A program made the position numbers and the translations under genes. DNA of 64,000 nt from Lindgomyces ingoldianus (taxonomy: Eukaryota > Ascomycota > Dothideomycetes > Pleosporales > Lindgomycetaceae): the NCBI RefSeq assembly GCF_010093535.1, contig NW_022985196.1:124001-188000 (forward strand), in the 5' to 3' direction. A model generated the notes under the pieces. It made no database searches. It saw only the letters and a list, made by a program, of their open reading frames with translations, and was not told the origin of the DNA. Below are positions 30,678 to 42,545 of the stretch, one piece after another; position 1 is the stretch's first letter; each line of letters begins with the position of its first letter.

Positions 30678-33600
30678 GATGAATAGAAATGAAGTATCAA
30701 TTCAGGGACCGGTATAAAGTGAAGCAACAGAAAGGCGGTGGGGCGCAAGGCCCTTTTGAGATGTAATGCTCTGGGCAAAGCGGGAGACTAGGACCACGCT
30801 GAGGGACAGCTTTCAACAGGGCAAAGAGATTTAATGACTGAGGCGAGTATGGGATGAGGTGGACAATTATATAGACTCACCGCGTTCCCATTGTGTCTTA
30901 CTTCAACAGCGCATTCCCACCGCCCACGCCATGATATCACAATCATCGTAGCCATCATGCAGGTCAAGGTGACGCCCTGCAGGCCATGCCTATCGTTGGC
31001 TCAGGGTTTGAGGAGCATACCGAGATGTGATTGGAAGCCTTGCATTCTCGTTGGATACCAGGCTCTGACCGGACGTAAAGAGAGGGTCCTTTCAGAAAAG
31101 TAGGCAAATGCTCAGCCTTCTGCCGCAGGACGATCCCTCTGGCATCTATTTGAGCCTCAAAGCTCACCGGTTGGCCTCCCATCCCATGCAGCCAAGAGAC
31201 GGGACATTGGTCTGACTTTGATAGCCGGTCGTTCCACGCAGTCTGACAAGGGCTACTTTTAGTCCATGCGGAGGTGGTACCTGCAAGCCACTCTTTTGAT
31301 CCGGTGTCGATGGGTAACACATGGATAGGCCGTTACATTTTGATGGCGAATCTCACGGGTTTGGGCGGCATGAGGAGATTCCTGTGGTGAAGAGCGAAGT
31401 TGGAGGTCGGGATAAACTTCTGTTCGCACCAAAGTGGGAGCAAGAGCGCTTTGGCCGCATCACGCCCCATTTTCATTCACCCTTCATCAGGCCCCCTCTA
31501 GTCTGGGGGAAGCGGGGGACAGACTACGCAACAGCTGGAAAGGCGGGTGCCCTTGATGGTCTCGCAATCGAGGCGCTGTGTCGCTCACCTCTGACTCTCT
31601 GTTTCATGCTGTGCTGGTCCGCATCCGTGGCCCGACCATTCAGCTACCATTCAGCTTCCCAATAAGCTGAAATATGCTTTCCTTGGTCGCGCAAAGGTTT
31701 CCGTTGCTCAACTTCTGGTATCGAATGCGTTCAGTATCACCCAGGACTGTCCTCGCCATCTTCGACGAGTCATTGTTTCCCACATGCACACTGCTTCAGC
31801 CTTGCTGCGAGGGCATCGATCGCCAAAGGTGCCAGCGAAACGGAGGACAGCTACCACGCAATCGATCAGGACCGTCCTCAATCAGACTGGGGCGCAAAAG
31901 CGGCTGGGAATGATCGGTTTGCAGAGAGGCACCCTCCCTTGTCGCTAGCATTCTTCCGTTTGGAGACAGACAGCGCCCACATCTGCATGTCGTCACGTTC
32001 CCCAATCCTAAACGAAGGACTCTCTTACTTGCATGCGATCCTCCAATGACCGCCGGCGTGGATGTCCGCGTTTGTAATCGAATCCGCGTTGCTAATTTCA
32101 CTCCACCGGAAGTCGGCTGACGAATAGTTTTTCATCTCGATACAGTCTGCCAAATCACAACCTGTATTCTCAGCCTTAGAGACAGGGCGGCGCTTCGATT
32201 CGGCAGATGAAGAAACAGAGGCGATTAGAAAGACTATAACGATAGGCCAAGCCGTTTCATTATTCTTCTATTGGCAGTCTCTTCCGACCCATTTCCAATC
32301 TAGTACTTCTTGACCGCTGACAGAACGCGAGCTCCACCGGACGGGGCGAGCCGCCCTTCCCCACTATCAAGCACGATTATCGTTATTCAAGTTAGCTGGG
32401 ACTGGGATCTTAATTTCAAAAGGCTCGAGTTTTACGGCTTGGGGTATCCTGTCTATCCAACTTTTTTGTCACTTCGGACACTTCCTTGATCGAAGAGTCT
32501 CTGCTCTGAGCATCTGATCAGAGAGTCAGACCACTTTCTACCTCACAACTCACACACTCTCTATAAATTATCCAATAAGCCGATCTTGAGGAGAACTCTG
32601 GCTGCTGTGCGGCAAAAAGCATCCAAGTAACAAGAACAACCTCGCTATCAACCCACACCTCTGTTATGCCGCGAAAGGAAGTCTATAGAAATGACATTTG
32701 CCACCACATGGCTCCTTTACATCTGCGGCCCTACGGCGCCAGCTCAAGAGCAAAGAAAAGAAAGCAGAAACCTTATCGTATCCTCTCTCCGGGTGATCGC
32801 TCTGCAGATGCTGCCTTGTCGAGTCATGGATGATCCCTCTAGGCATGAAGTTCCGGAGGACAAACAAGCAATACCCCATCTGTTAAGCTTATTCAATTAA
32901 CACTCGGCCGTGATAACGTTTCGGTATACGGCAGTGAGGCGGCGATGACCGATTGATACGCATGTCTCAGCCTTATGCGGGTAGGAGCGATGAGCAAGAC
33001 AATTTAGAAATATACGTCTTCACATGAATGTACGTACTGGGGTGTTAGCCGCATCTACCAGTACCATCGCTTCCCATTTATCGCTCACCCTTCGGGTCTT
33101 TCATACCCTTCGGTTAATAGTAGAGAAAGGTAGTGATTGACAATTGAAACAACATCACTAAAAACCCTAGTTTTCAGTAATTTACTGTGTACCACAAGCC
33201 ACGACAGCTAGCAATCGTCATCAGCCATCATCAAGGATCCTACCCAGTGCCCCAGGCTGTCCCTTCCCGGGAAAGCTCCGCTAATGTCCGCACTATCCTC
33301 CCATAAAAAAGAAGATCAGCCATCCCCTTCCTAATATGACCAGTGTAACCGCGACTACCACCGCACAATCCCCCGCCCCAGAACCAATATATGCAAAGCT
33401 CCCCTGCGGAAATTGTCATGCACTCCTGGACAATATTCTAGATGGCTCAGTATATCTCACACATTCCATATACACGTGATACACATGTACAGTTACCACA
33501 CAGCCAAAGCAAGTGTTCGAATAAGACACCAGAGTATGTGACCTCTACTGCGGCTATATGACACAGCCACTGCATAGAAGCCATTCCCGAGCTTGTGATG

Positions 33601-34546
33601 TGATATGGTGTGGTGTACAGCCGCTGTCAAATAGCGACAGGAATATAAGAATTAACGCTAACTCGCGGTACGTAGTCAGACCTTTGACGTAGAAGCCGTC
33701 ATCGAAGACATCACAAATCAAATCATATAACTAGGAGTATGAGAGATTATGCTTCTTTCATAACACCTCACTGGCCGTTCTCATTGATCCCGCACTACCC
33801 ATCCAACTATCTATATACAAAACACCCCCTAATCCTCTCCTAAAGAATTAAGATTACCGCTCGCTCAAGCTCTGCTGTGCTATTGAAAAAAAAAAAAGAT
33901 AAAAGTGCCGCTCCGACAATCAATGGGGCGGGTAGTTGGAGAAGAAAGGGAATCTATCACCCCTTTGGAGACCGTCATAGCGCCTACAAAGAGAAGCTGT
34001 CAATATGAAAAGGTAGAATAACTTGCTTCAGAAGAAGAGGTAGTACAGCGAGGGTATGAACATAATCTTACAGAAGCCACAACCAAGAATCGCTCGCTCG
34101 CACGACAAAACAGCAGAGCAGAAACAAGCGCCGACAAGTCCATGCGAGGGAGGTAGAATGAGATGAGGCCACCGGGAGGAACGGACCGACGGGAACAAGA
34201 CAGGGTAGTAAAGGCCAGATAGGGAAAAGGGCGCGCGATGATAGACAAGCAGGCTGAGAGACAGGCAGTCCTCTGCCTGTTTCATACTCAACATGAGGCA
34301 ACGAGTAAGCTGCCGAAGCAGACACACCCACCCACCCAATTCCCATGTCTCAAACCCCCTCTTAACCGATCCCCAGAATCGCGTGTGTAAAACACGAGGG
34401 AGGTGGAAGATGCGCGCCCATCTCACCAGCCCGCCTCACTCTGAGCCCACGAACGCCCTGCGCCCTGCTGACCAGACGCCCTATCACGTGCCATCCCATC
34501 CGTCCCCGCCCGGCCCGACCCAGCCCAGCCTGTTTCAGGCAACTTG
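30678..34546. other. 3.9-kb interval without a recognisable gene
   Basis: The right part (34000-34546) is probably the 3' region of LCB2 and the left part (30678-31000) the 5' region of the P/Q-rich gene. Several open stretches of 70-135 codons (for example 31321-31665 and 31796-32101) overlap on opposite strands and show no recognisable domain. A 46-codon frame at 33336 contains CGNCH but nothing more. No tRNA, repeat or transposon end was seen. Confidence 0.4.
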
Positions 34547-36532
34547 TTACCTCAGAGGAACCTTGACATCCTCAGTCCCCCTCTTCAGCACATCTTCCAG
34601 CCTCCACCTCGGCTGTCTAACCTTCATCTCCGCCTTCTCTTCTCTAATCCATTCCTCCGGCTCTGCTCCACCCGCAACCCCCGAACTGAACTTTAGTTGA
34701 AGCAGATCACCAATCTCATCGCACGCCGCAAGCATACGATCTAGATCTTCTTTCGTGTGCGCTGCAGAGACACAAAAGCGCGCGCGCGATGACACGAGAG
34801 GGGTGGCGGGATATCCAACAACAACAACCGAGATCTTACGTCGTAGCATTTCGTGGGAGAAGGCTGGCATTTTAGCGGGGTTGTACAGCATGACTGGGAT
34901 GATGGGGGAGTCGTCGTGGCCGTAGACAATGAAGCCTAGTCTCTTCAACCCCAGTCGTAGATAGCGGGAATTGAAAGCAAGACGCTGGAGGCGCTCTTCG
35001 CCTTGCCCGGGCACGAGATCTCCGGCGATAATCCGAAGGGAGGATGCGATTTGCGTGAGGACAGGAGGTGAGGGGGACTCTGCGAACAGCATGGCAGCGT
35101 TCTGTGTTCTGAGCTTGTCGATGATGGATTTTTCGGCGGCAATGTATCCGCCGTTTGCGCCGAAGGATTTCGTAAGCGTGCCCATGAGTATGTCGACTTC
35201 GGCGGGGTCGATACCGAAGTAATCACAGACGCCGCGACCTTGGGGCCCGAGAGCACCGATTGAGTGGGCCTCGTCAACGAAGAGGTGGTATTTGTACTTC
35301 TTCTTCATTTGAACCAGGGCTGGTAGATTGCACATAGTGCCCTCCATCGAGTACAGTCCTTCGACGGCAACGAGAATCTTCTTCCACGGGCGATGTGTTC
35401 GTGGTTGACCTTGTGAAATCTGTTCGCGGAGAACGCGCTCTAGATCTTTCATGTCGTTGTGCTTGAACATGGTAACAACGGCACCGGACAGACGTGCTCC
35501 AAAGCGGATGGAGGAGTGGTTGAGCTCATCAGAGATCATCAAGCAACCCTTTCCAACCAGAGTGGGGAATGAAGTCGCGTTGGTAACGAAACCCATGGAA
35601 AAGACCATCGAAGCAGGCTTGCCAACGAATTTGGCAATCAGGTCCTCGACTTCAAGCGTAAGATCAGATGTACCAGCATCCGACCGCGGACTAGCCATAG
35701 TAATTCCGTACTTTTTAATGGTGTTCTCGGTTGCATCGGCACAAGGACCTTCTGATTGAGCAAACCCGAGGTAATTGTATGAGCTCATGTTCAGCGTCTC
35801 GGTAGTAGTTCCAAGCAGCTTAAATGTGTTGTTTCCATCGTCCGACTTGCGGTCCAGAAGCGTGATGAAACGACCCGGAACACCAGTGGTTGGTCGAGAG
35901 AAGCAGTCGTTGATCCTCATCTTCAATCTGCGGGTGTAGAAGTTGTCGAAATCGCTGTTCAACGGAGCATATCCACCCCGCTCTTTCAGATGACTATAAT
36001 GCGCCCGTCTAAACCTCTTGCCGAAGAAATCCCGCACATGTCCAAATACTATTAGGATTAGGTAGCTGATGTATGTAGTGAACAAAAAGTAATACGGCGG
36101 CTCATCTTCGACTGGCTCTGCGAACTCGCCTCCCTCAAACTTGCTGGTGTACCTGTGGCTTTGCGATCCCAATGGCCCAAACTGCGCGTGTGCCCTTGCA
36201 AGCCGCCGAGCTTCCTCTGGAGACGGAGGCTGGAAGAGGGTCTTCGGCTCAGACGGCATCTTCTCCCCGGTTGCGGTTGTGAGGTTGATGGTCGGTAACG
36301 ACAGGGTGGAGGAGTTGATTTGCTGGGGGGATGGAGAGTTGAGGAGGGCCTGCTGCTGAGCGACAATTGCCGCCTGCCAGTCGTTCCTTGCTTTGGGCGA
36401 TCCCCCGAAGAGAGATGTGAGTTTGTTGCCTTTGAAAGAGGTTCGTCGCGGCTGGTCCCTCTTCTCGTTCATGGCATCGAGAGAGGGAGTAGAGGTATTG
36501 GTCGCGAACGGATTGATAGTTCGAGCAGGCAT
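34547..36532 (-). CDS. LCB2: Serine palmitoyltransferase subunit 2
   Basis: This is the catalytic subunit of serine palmitoyltransferase, which condenses L-serine with palmitoyl-CoA to 3-ketodihydrosphingosine, the first step of sphingolipid synthesis, in the ER membrane as a heterodimer with Lcb1. It is an intronless frame of 661 residues from ATG 36532. The pyridoxal-phosphate lysine is Lys455 in GTLTKSFGANGG. The cofactor Asp/His block DEAHSIGALGPQGRG lies about 40 residues upstream, and DELNHSSI is also present. A membrane segment spans about residues 147-164 (YYFLFTTYISYLILIVFG). The first 140 residues are a low-complexity Ser/Gln-rich extension, longer than in budding yeast, as in other filamentous fungi. 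The aminotransferase fold ends in a normal C-terminal domain (VVGYPATPLV). All key residues are present, so the gene should be functional. Confidence 0.95.
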   Translation of the reverse strand: MPARTINPFATNTSTPSLDAMNEKRDQPRRTSFKGNKLTSLFGGSPKARNDWQAAIVAQQQALLNSPSPQQINSSTLSLPTINLTTATGEKMPSEPKTLFQPPSPEEARRLARAHAQFGPLGSQSHRYTSKFEGGEFAEPVEDEPPYYFLFTTYISYLILIVFGHVRDFFGKRFRRAHYSHLKERGGYAPLNSDFDNFYTRRLKMRINDCFSRPTTGVPGRFITLLDRKSDDGNNTFKLLGTTTETLNMSSYNYLGFAQSEGPCADATENTIKKYGITMASPRSDAGTSDLTLEVEDLIAKFVGKPASMVFSMGFVTNATSFPTLVGKGCLMISDELNHSSIRFGARLSGAVVTMFKHNDMKDLERVLREQISQGQPRTHRPWKKILVAVEGLYSMEGTMCNLPALVQMKKKYKYHLFVDEAHSIGALGPQGRGVCDYFGIDPAEVDILMGTLTKSFGANGGYIAAEKSIIDKLRTQNAAMLFAESPSPPVLTQIASSLRIIAGDLVPGQGEERLQRLAFNSRYLRLGLKRLGFIVYGHDDSPIIPVMLYNPAKMPAFSHEMLRRKISVVVVGYPATPLVSSRARFCVSAAHTKEDLDRMLAACDEIGDLLQLKFSSGVAGGAEPEEWIREEKAEMKVRQPRWRLEDVLKRGTEDVKVPLR

Positions 36533-38422
36533 GGCAAAAGCGTGTTCAGGCGATTTACGGGTGTGTGGTGAAGGATCCGGGCTTGTGGGTTTCCTCGCAA
36601 GCGCTCGACAAACCCCTCTGTGGGTCTTGTTCGGAACAGAGGGGGAGGCGGTGAGAGTCGGGAAGGAGTCGTGGCCGAGGTCGAGGAATGGGCGCTGCGA
36701 GGCAAGCGAGTTAGCAATGCGATTTGAGGCAATTTAAGTATGGTGCTGCGAATACGGTGCTGGGCGGGGGAAGCTAGAAGGAGGGAGAGGTGCAGTGGTG
36801 GAGTGAGGTTTTCAATGATGCTCATTCGACCATGCCGGGGATGCCGGATAGGAAGCTGCGGAGGTCGCGGAGGAGACGCAGGTTGTGCAGCAGCTGGGAA
36901 CGACTTACATTAGGTCTTCTTATTCAATCTTTGATCAGCTGGCTCACACGCCCGTGGATGCTTCCGCCCTCGCAGTGCCTGATTCCTGGCGCGCTGTTTT
37001 GCTGTTCTCCTTAGACGTGTGGTTTTCGTGGCGCAGAGCGGGCTTTAAGCTCGAATGCAGTGCCAAGACACTGCTCGCGGACCGAGATGGTTCAGGCGAC
37101 GTCAAATTTGGTGGCTGACTGTCGAAAGCCGCGTCCGCAACTGCGAATTGTCCTGGGCGGAGTGCGAGAGGGCAGCACGGCGAGGGCGAGGCGAGGATGC
37201 GAGGTTATCAGCAGGAAGTGAGACGCAAAGGGGGGTGGAGCTCTTTTTAGCCCGCAAAATTGTGATGGTTGGGTCTGTAAAATGAGATGTCCATCCCCCC
37301 AGTTCCGCTGTCTCCCAAGCGAGATGCCGAGGCCGCGCTCAGGGGCACTTGCACCTCTCCCCCCCCCCCCACAAATCCCTGTTCTCCCTCTCGGCCACAA
37401 CGGCAGTGACATTCATCCCGACCTGCACCTCACACCCGTCAACCTAATCCAGACGTCTTCTTGTCTGGTTCAACTTGGCATGGAACACAGGCATCACGGT
37501 ATTGCATGCGTTGTATTGATACTACCCGCATGCCATTGGAAAAGTAGCTCCAGGAAATTGGACGCACAAGTGAAGAGAATCCCCCGGGACCCGAGCGAGA
37601 ACCAGAGCGAGAATCTGAGCTACATCCCATAACTAAAGCCGTTGTCGTACTAAGTGGAGGCTGAAAAATGATATCTCTTTGTTGATGACTCTGCATACAG
37701 ATAGACTGATTGAGTAAGAAAGCATGGTGTCCGCACAGCGGGCTATTCGTTTCTTCCAACATACTCTCCTCCAATTCTCTCCCAAGTCTGTCATCAAAAA
37801 ATCCCCAAACTCAACATAGGAAATCTGCCCATCTGCACCTGCGACAAACAAAACAACCCGTGCGCATAAAAATGTCAACAGTTCCCCCCAAATTCCCAAC
37901 AAAGTAAACACGAACAACAAACACAGTGACGGACAGATACACGCAATCATGTGCATGTTTCAACCTCCAACACCTTTCCAACAGCCCATCATTGTCACCC
38001 TTGAAGGGAGGCTGGGCGCAGGTTCCACCAGTCCGCCTTCACTCTGTGTACCCTGCCATTTCCACAACGCCGTTGGTATCCCGGTCCCATTAAATGTGGT
38101 CGTTCAATTTGCGTTACGAGTTGGGGGTGGGCTGTGTCGAATTAAGTACTCATGGGAGAGGAAACAATGGAATCGGAATAAATGGAAAACAAATCGGATG
38201 GGAGGACTGCGTATTTCGAGATTTCTGAGGCGGCCATATGTAGACGAGAGATGAGAACATATTAGGTATCGGATGAGGCGAACAGAAACGAGGGCTGCAA
38301 ATTTCAAACCTGTTTCAAGGTGAAAACTTGCGCTCCACGTTCCCCCTACCTGCATGTACGGTGGCGGGTATTAGGTTGAGTAAATCAAACGACGAACAGA
38401 ACTTTTCAGGGTGCATTTATTG
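36533..38422. other. Intergenic, upstream of LCB2 and downstream of the homeobox gene
   Basis: The interval holds the LCB2 promoter side (36533 to about 37300) and the 3' side of the homeodomain gene. Open stretches such as 36469-36825 and 37092-37412 (both minus) overlap others and have no domain or conserved motif. A C-run lies at about 37360-37371. No RNA gene or repeat was identified. Confidence 0.4.
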
Positions 38423-40283
38423 CTACATCTGGTGGTTCTCTGGGGATAAGCTCGCTGGATCAATCGTGCCGAATGACACCAGGTTCTGCATATCCAAGTC
38501 GTCGACATTCTCTTCTAATGGAGACCGGAACGGAAGGTTGAGCGTCTGTTTCGCGTAAAGATCCGACAACTGCAGCGCCTCGTCTGGATTCTCGTGTGAC
38601 ATTGGGTACACGTCTGCAGAACCATCACGACCGAACGAAGTTAGAGGCGGAGATTGGTTCGCGATGACCGGGTCAGTGTGCACCATGGAAGGCATGGGAG
38701 AGGCTGATGCGGCAGAGTGAGCCGAGTGAGGTGGTCCCATTGGTGTGTGAAGGTAAGGAGGAATGTTGTAATGCTGGCCGAAATTTGACGCAGGAACACT
38801 GTCGGTTGGTGGCCCAGAGGTAAAGAAGGCTGGCGTGCCGTACTCCGATGGCGAATTCGCGGTTGTGGCCGACATAGGGTACTGTCGGTAATCCATTCCG
38901 TACCCTGCCGAGGTGTCAATGCTGAGGTTCGGTCCAATGGGTCCTGGAGCACTCTGTGGGACAGGCGCAAAGATTTCAGGGTTCGGAATGTAGGGTGACG
39001 GTTCTGGTTGGATGAGGAAGGACGGCATCGGGTTGCGGAGCATCGAGAAGTCAACCGCGACAGGAACAGACCGACTGCGTTGGCGTTTGTGACCACGGGC
39101 GTGCAGACCACCAGGCCCGAAAGGACCCTCTTGAAACATACCCATGTGGGGGTGTGCGAGGTGATTGGGTTGGGAGGCTGGGCGATGATTGATAGGCGAC
39201 ACGGGCGCCGAGACGGCGAGGGCATTCTGGTCATAGAGGTTGTGTCGGTTCTGAAACGATTCCAGCGAGACGAGTTTCGCCAACTGTCCGCTCAACACCT
39301 TTGGGTGGCCGCCTAGGTGGTGAGTTAGGATCTGTGAGGCCTGTTGCTCCTCCGTGAAATCGCCGCACTGGAAGAATCCTCCTGATCCTGAAGAGTCCAT
39401 GAAGAAGTTGGGCGGACGGTTGAGCTCCACAATGAGGCCACCGGGGCGTTGCGAGGCACCCTCGGCGCTGGCCGTCATATCGCCATTTTCCAAGGTTATG
39501 TTTTTGATGTACGAGAAGGGGTACTCGATCTTGTAGCCTGCTGAGTCATTGTTGATGTAATAGGTAACGCAGCACTTCTCTGGCGAATAAAAAATAACAA
39601 GATCCATCGCACTCTGGCCGACACGACGCCACGTGCCAATGCTCAAAGAACGACACGCGAAGTGGTGGATGACTGAATCGTGTTAGTCGAAAACCTCTCG
39701 TGATTCAGAATGTTTTAGTCTGGGTCAGAACTCACCGACTTTGGAAGAGCTGGTATCAGTGTTCAGTAGCATGCCGCTTCCATACGCGGCCATTGATCCA
39801 CCATTGCGACCAAGGAAATCTCTTCCCAATGATTTGCCGGACTCCATGGCCTGCAACGCGAGGTACCGTCGCATCGACTCTGGGATGTCGTTGCAGTCGT
39901 CCCCGTTTTCGATGCTTTTCTTTGCAATGTTCTTTATTTTAGCGCGCCTGTGCGCCTGTTAGTGAGAAGAGCAACAAGTATTTTTGCGCGAATATGGAAC
40001 GGTACCTGTTTTGGAACCAGATTTGCACCGATCGCTCGGTCATGTTGATTTCGTTAGCTATCCTCTCGCGCACAGCAGCCGTTGGCGTGGGGTTCTTGTT
40101 GAACTCGACTTCCAAAGTGACCAGTTGGTCCTGAGTGGCCCTCTGTCTCTTCTGATTCTTTTGCTGCTGGGTGAGGGTGCTCTTGCGTGGTGGCCGGCGG
40201 GGCGCAGAGCTGTGGGTGGGAGTAGCCCCTGAGGCGGAGGGGGATGGAGTTGCGGACAACATGGTATCTTCGGTTGCCTGCAT
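38423..40283 (-). CDS. Homeodomain transcription factor (fungal Phx1-like family)
   Basis: This is a predicted nuclear DNA-binding regulator. Three exons were deduced: 40283-40006, 39947-39736 and 39672-38423, joined by introns GTACC...CACAG (58 bp) and GTGAG...TTCAG (63 bp); the total is 579 residues. ATG 40283 is the first in-frame ATG (MQATED); longer reading would need a GTG. The homeodomain is at about residues 44-100, with basic KRQRAT, then TERSVQIWF, and NRRAKIKN completed across intron 1. Downstream is the conserved fungal block at about residues 155-260 ([20 protein letters not shown], then [15 protein letters not shown]), typical of this ascomycete family and related to stationary-phase homeobox proteins such as Phx1. 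The rest is Pro/Ser-rich. Target genes cannot be inferred. Confidence 0.88.
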
Positions 40284-42545
40284 GGTGAAAATAGTCTGAA
40301 AGTAGACCGGAACACGAGTCTGATTCCTGCGGCGGCCGGCGGGGTGGAGGGTGCAGTTGTTGTCGAACTGCGTCACCTCAGTCTAAGAATTGTCGTAAGA
40401 ATCGTGAATGGTAATGGGTCCAAGGAATAGACGTTATTCGAATGTAGTGGGAGCTTGGTGGGGAGCTTCCGGCGCGGGATCGAGGCCAAAGGAGCGTAGG
40501 GTTTCCGCGTGAGCGTTGCGGCTCGTTGGTCACCGTCCAAGCACGTGGATCAAGGTGTCAAGGAAAGAAGGGCTGCTATCCGGGGAGCAGTGGGCGAAGT
40601 CCGATCGACCGAGAGCGATGCTGAAGCTAGAAGCTAGAAGGAGTGAATTGAGACTGGGGAATGCTAAGGAGTGGACAGGCGATGCCTAAAAAGAACGTGG
40701 GCGAAGGCCGAAAGGAATGGCAGCTCTTCGCAGAAGTCGACAATGGGGAAAGAGAAGGTGAACAGAGATCGCACCGACCGCGATGGTGACGTGCGAAATC
40801 CGGGGAGAGGAGAGGCTGTAAAAGGTCGACTTTGGTGAGGAACGAGAGAGAAGGGGAAATTAGAAGGGTTGGCGGTTAAGGGGACGTTCACCACGCTAGA
40901 CTGTTGCGAGGCTAGGCGAGGACGCGCCGGAGCCACGGGCTGGCGCGGGCAACGCCGAAGCACCAAAGGAGAAGGCGATCCACACCTTTTTTTAACTCAG
41001 CCTGCCTACGCCGCCATCGCGGTTGATTCTCTCTGCGTGATGGCGCTGGTGATTGTCGCTGGACGGGTCTCCCGTTGCGGGACATTTCCACGCTGTCGTT
41101 CACGTCGGCTTCGTCAACCCTTGACTTGGGTAGACATGTTGGGAGACAAGCCCGGTGACACGCATGGCACGGGGGATCGCAGCTCAGGAGGCCAGGAACA
41201 CGGCTCGGACTCGGGCCAGCTAGATCCAAGAACTCAGGAGACGTCGTGCTGCCTGCCAGGGCTCGTGCGGAAAACACTCGACAAGCGCCTGACGGCAAAA
41301 TGCTCGTCCCCCCCCCAAAGAAGCTCTCCAGGCTCCCCGCACGACCGTCTTGGATGTTTTGAAAGTTCGACGCATAAAGACGCTCGTCGTTCGAGAAGGC
41401 GCTATTTACCCAAGGGCAGACGCGCCGTTCAGCAGAGCATCTGGTGACGACGCGCCAAAGCAGCCTCAGGCGGCCATCCCAGGAATAGCATGAGCTGCTC
41501 AATCTCACCTTGGAATGGCTGTCGGCAGCCGCCCTGTGTTGGTTCATCGTTCGCTGACCCTCCATCTGGATTCTGGCGGGTATCTTGGATCGAGCCCGGC
41601 AGCTCCTCGTAAAAAGGGATCCTCTTCGGATGAGCCGAGACCACAACGTGAACGGCCCCCGATAACGATCCGAAGTCACCGTGCTATCAGTCCCATTCCA
41701 CTTGCTAACTACATCAGGATCCCAAGGTGTTTGGAGCTTGAAGCTCGTCAGACTTTCGTTTGGCCATGTCCTCTCCCGTGTGAAGACTTAGAGGCGTAAC
41801 CGACAAGGGCACAACAGCCAACCCGAGGCTCTATTCGCCCTGCCGGCTTTCCAACATGTTATACATACCAACCATTTCCCTGCAAATATGGCTGCAGGAT
41901 ATTGCCGGGCTCACGTCAGGTTCACCTTGACACCGCAGCGCGTACGGTAGGTATGAGTGGTGGGGTGGCAAGCAGACGCCGACAACAAGCCAGAACCCAG
42001 CACTCCCCTGGCGATCCCAGAGCCTCCTCGAAGGACGACTTCGATCCTCAACACGCGCAGATTCTGTTCCAACAACGGCGGCCTCCGCTAGCACCCCGAC
42101 AGCTGCTCACCCTTTATGCTTCCAGCCCGTTCCGCATTCCTCAGGAACATGGTCCCCCGTTTCTAAATCTGCACACCTTTCACGTTTTGGACCGGATCGT
42201 TCCAAAAATGACGCCACTCGCATTGAAAAGCTGCCAAACTGGCCCCCAGGTCCACCTGTCCGGACAACCCCACATGAATGTTTCAGCGTAACACTCCTCG
42301 GAAGCCAAATGCGAGGCTCGAGTCGCTCAAAGCTCGTTCGATGACCAACCGGGGCCCTGCCTCTGCTGTGATCAGAAAACACATGCGGATTTGAGGAAGG
42401 CATTGATATTGCACTGCATCGCGCTGCATTCAAAATGCATTTTTTTCCTTTTCCAAGAGGCCTCTCGCAAAGTCCCTATGGCGAAGCGCATGCACACAGC
42501 AGTTCAGGCATTAAGTGATATTCCAACGTATGTCACCATTTTCGT
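40284..42545. other. 2.3-kb intergenic region between the homeobox gene and MDM10
   Basis: This is probably the homeobox-gene promoter and 5' untranslated leader on the left. A CTTTCAG just upstream of the ATG at about 40296-40302 (minus) could be the acceptor of a leader intron. Long overlapping frames (40869-41447 plus and 40912-41679 minus) have no domain and lie on opposite strands over the same DNA, so I do not call them. The right part is the 3' side of MDM10. Confidence 0.4.

Noticed and set aside
33336..33476. 46-codon frame with CGNCH
   Set aside because: Too short, with one Cys pair and no flanking exon or recognised family; a chance frame is equally likely.
40869..41679. Overlapping 192- and 255-codon frames on opposite strands
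   Set aside because: No domain, membrane segment or conserved motif; GC-balanced DNA yields such frames by chance.
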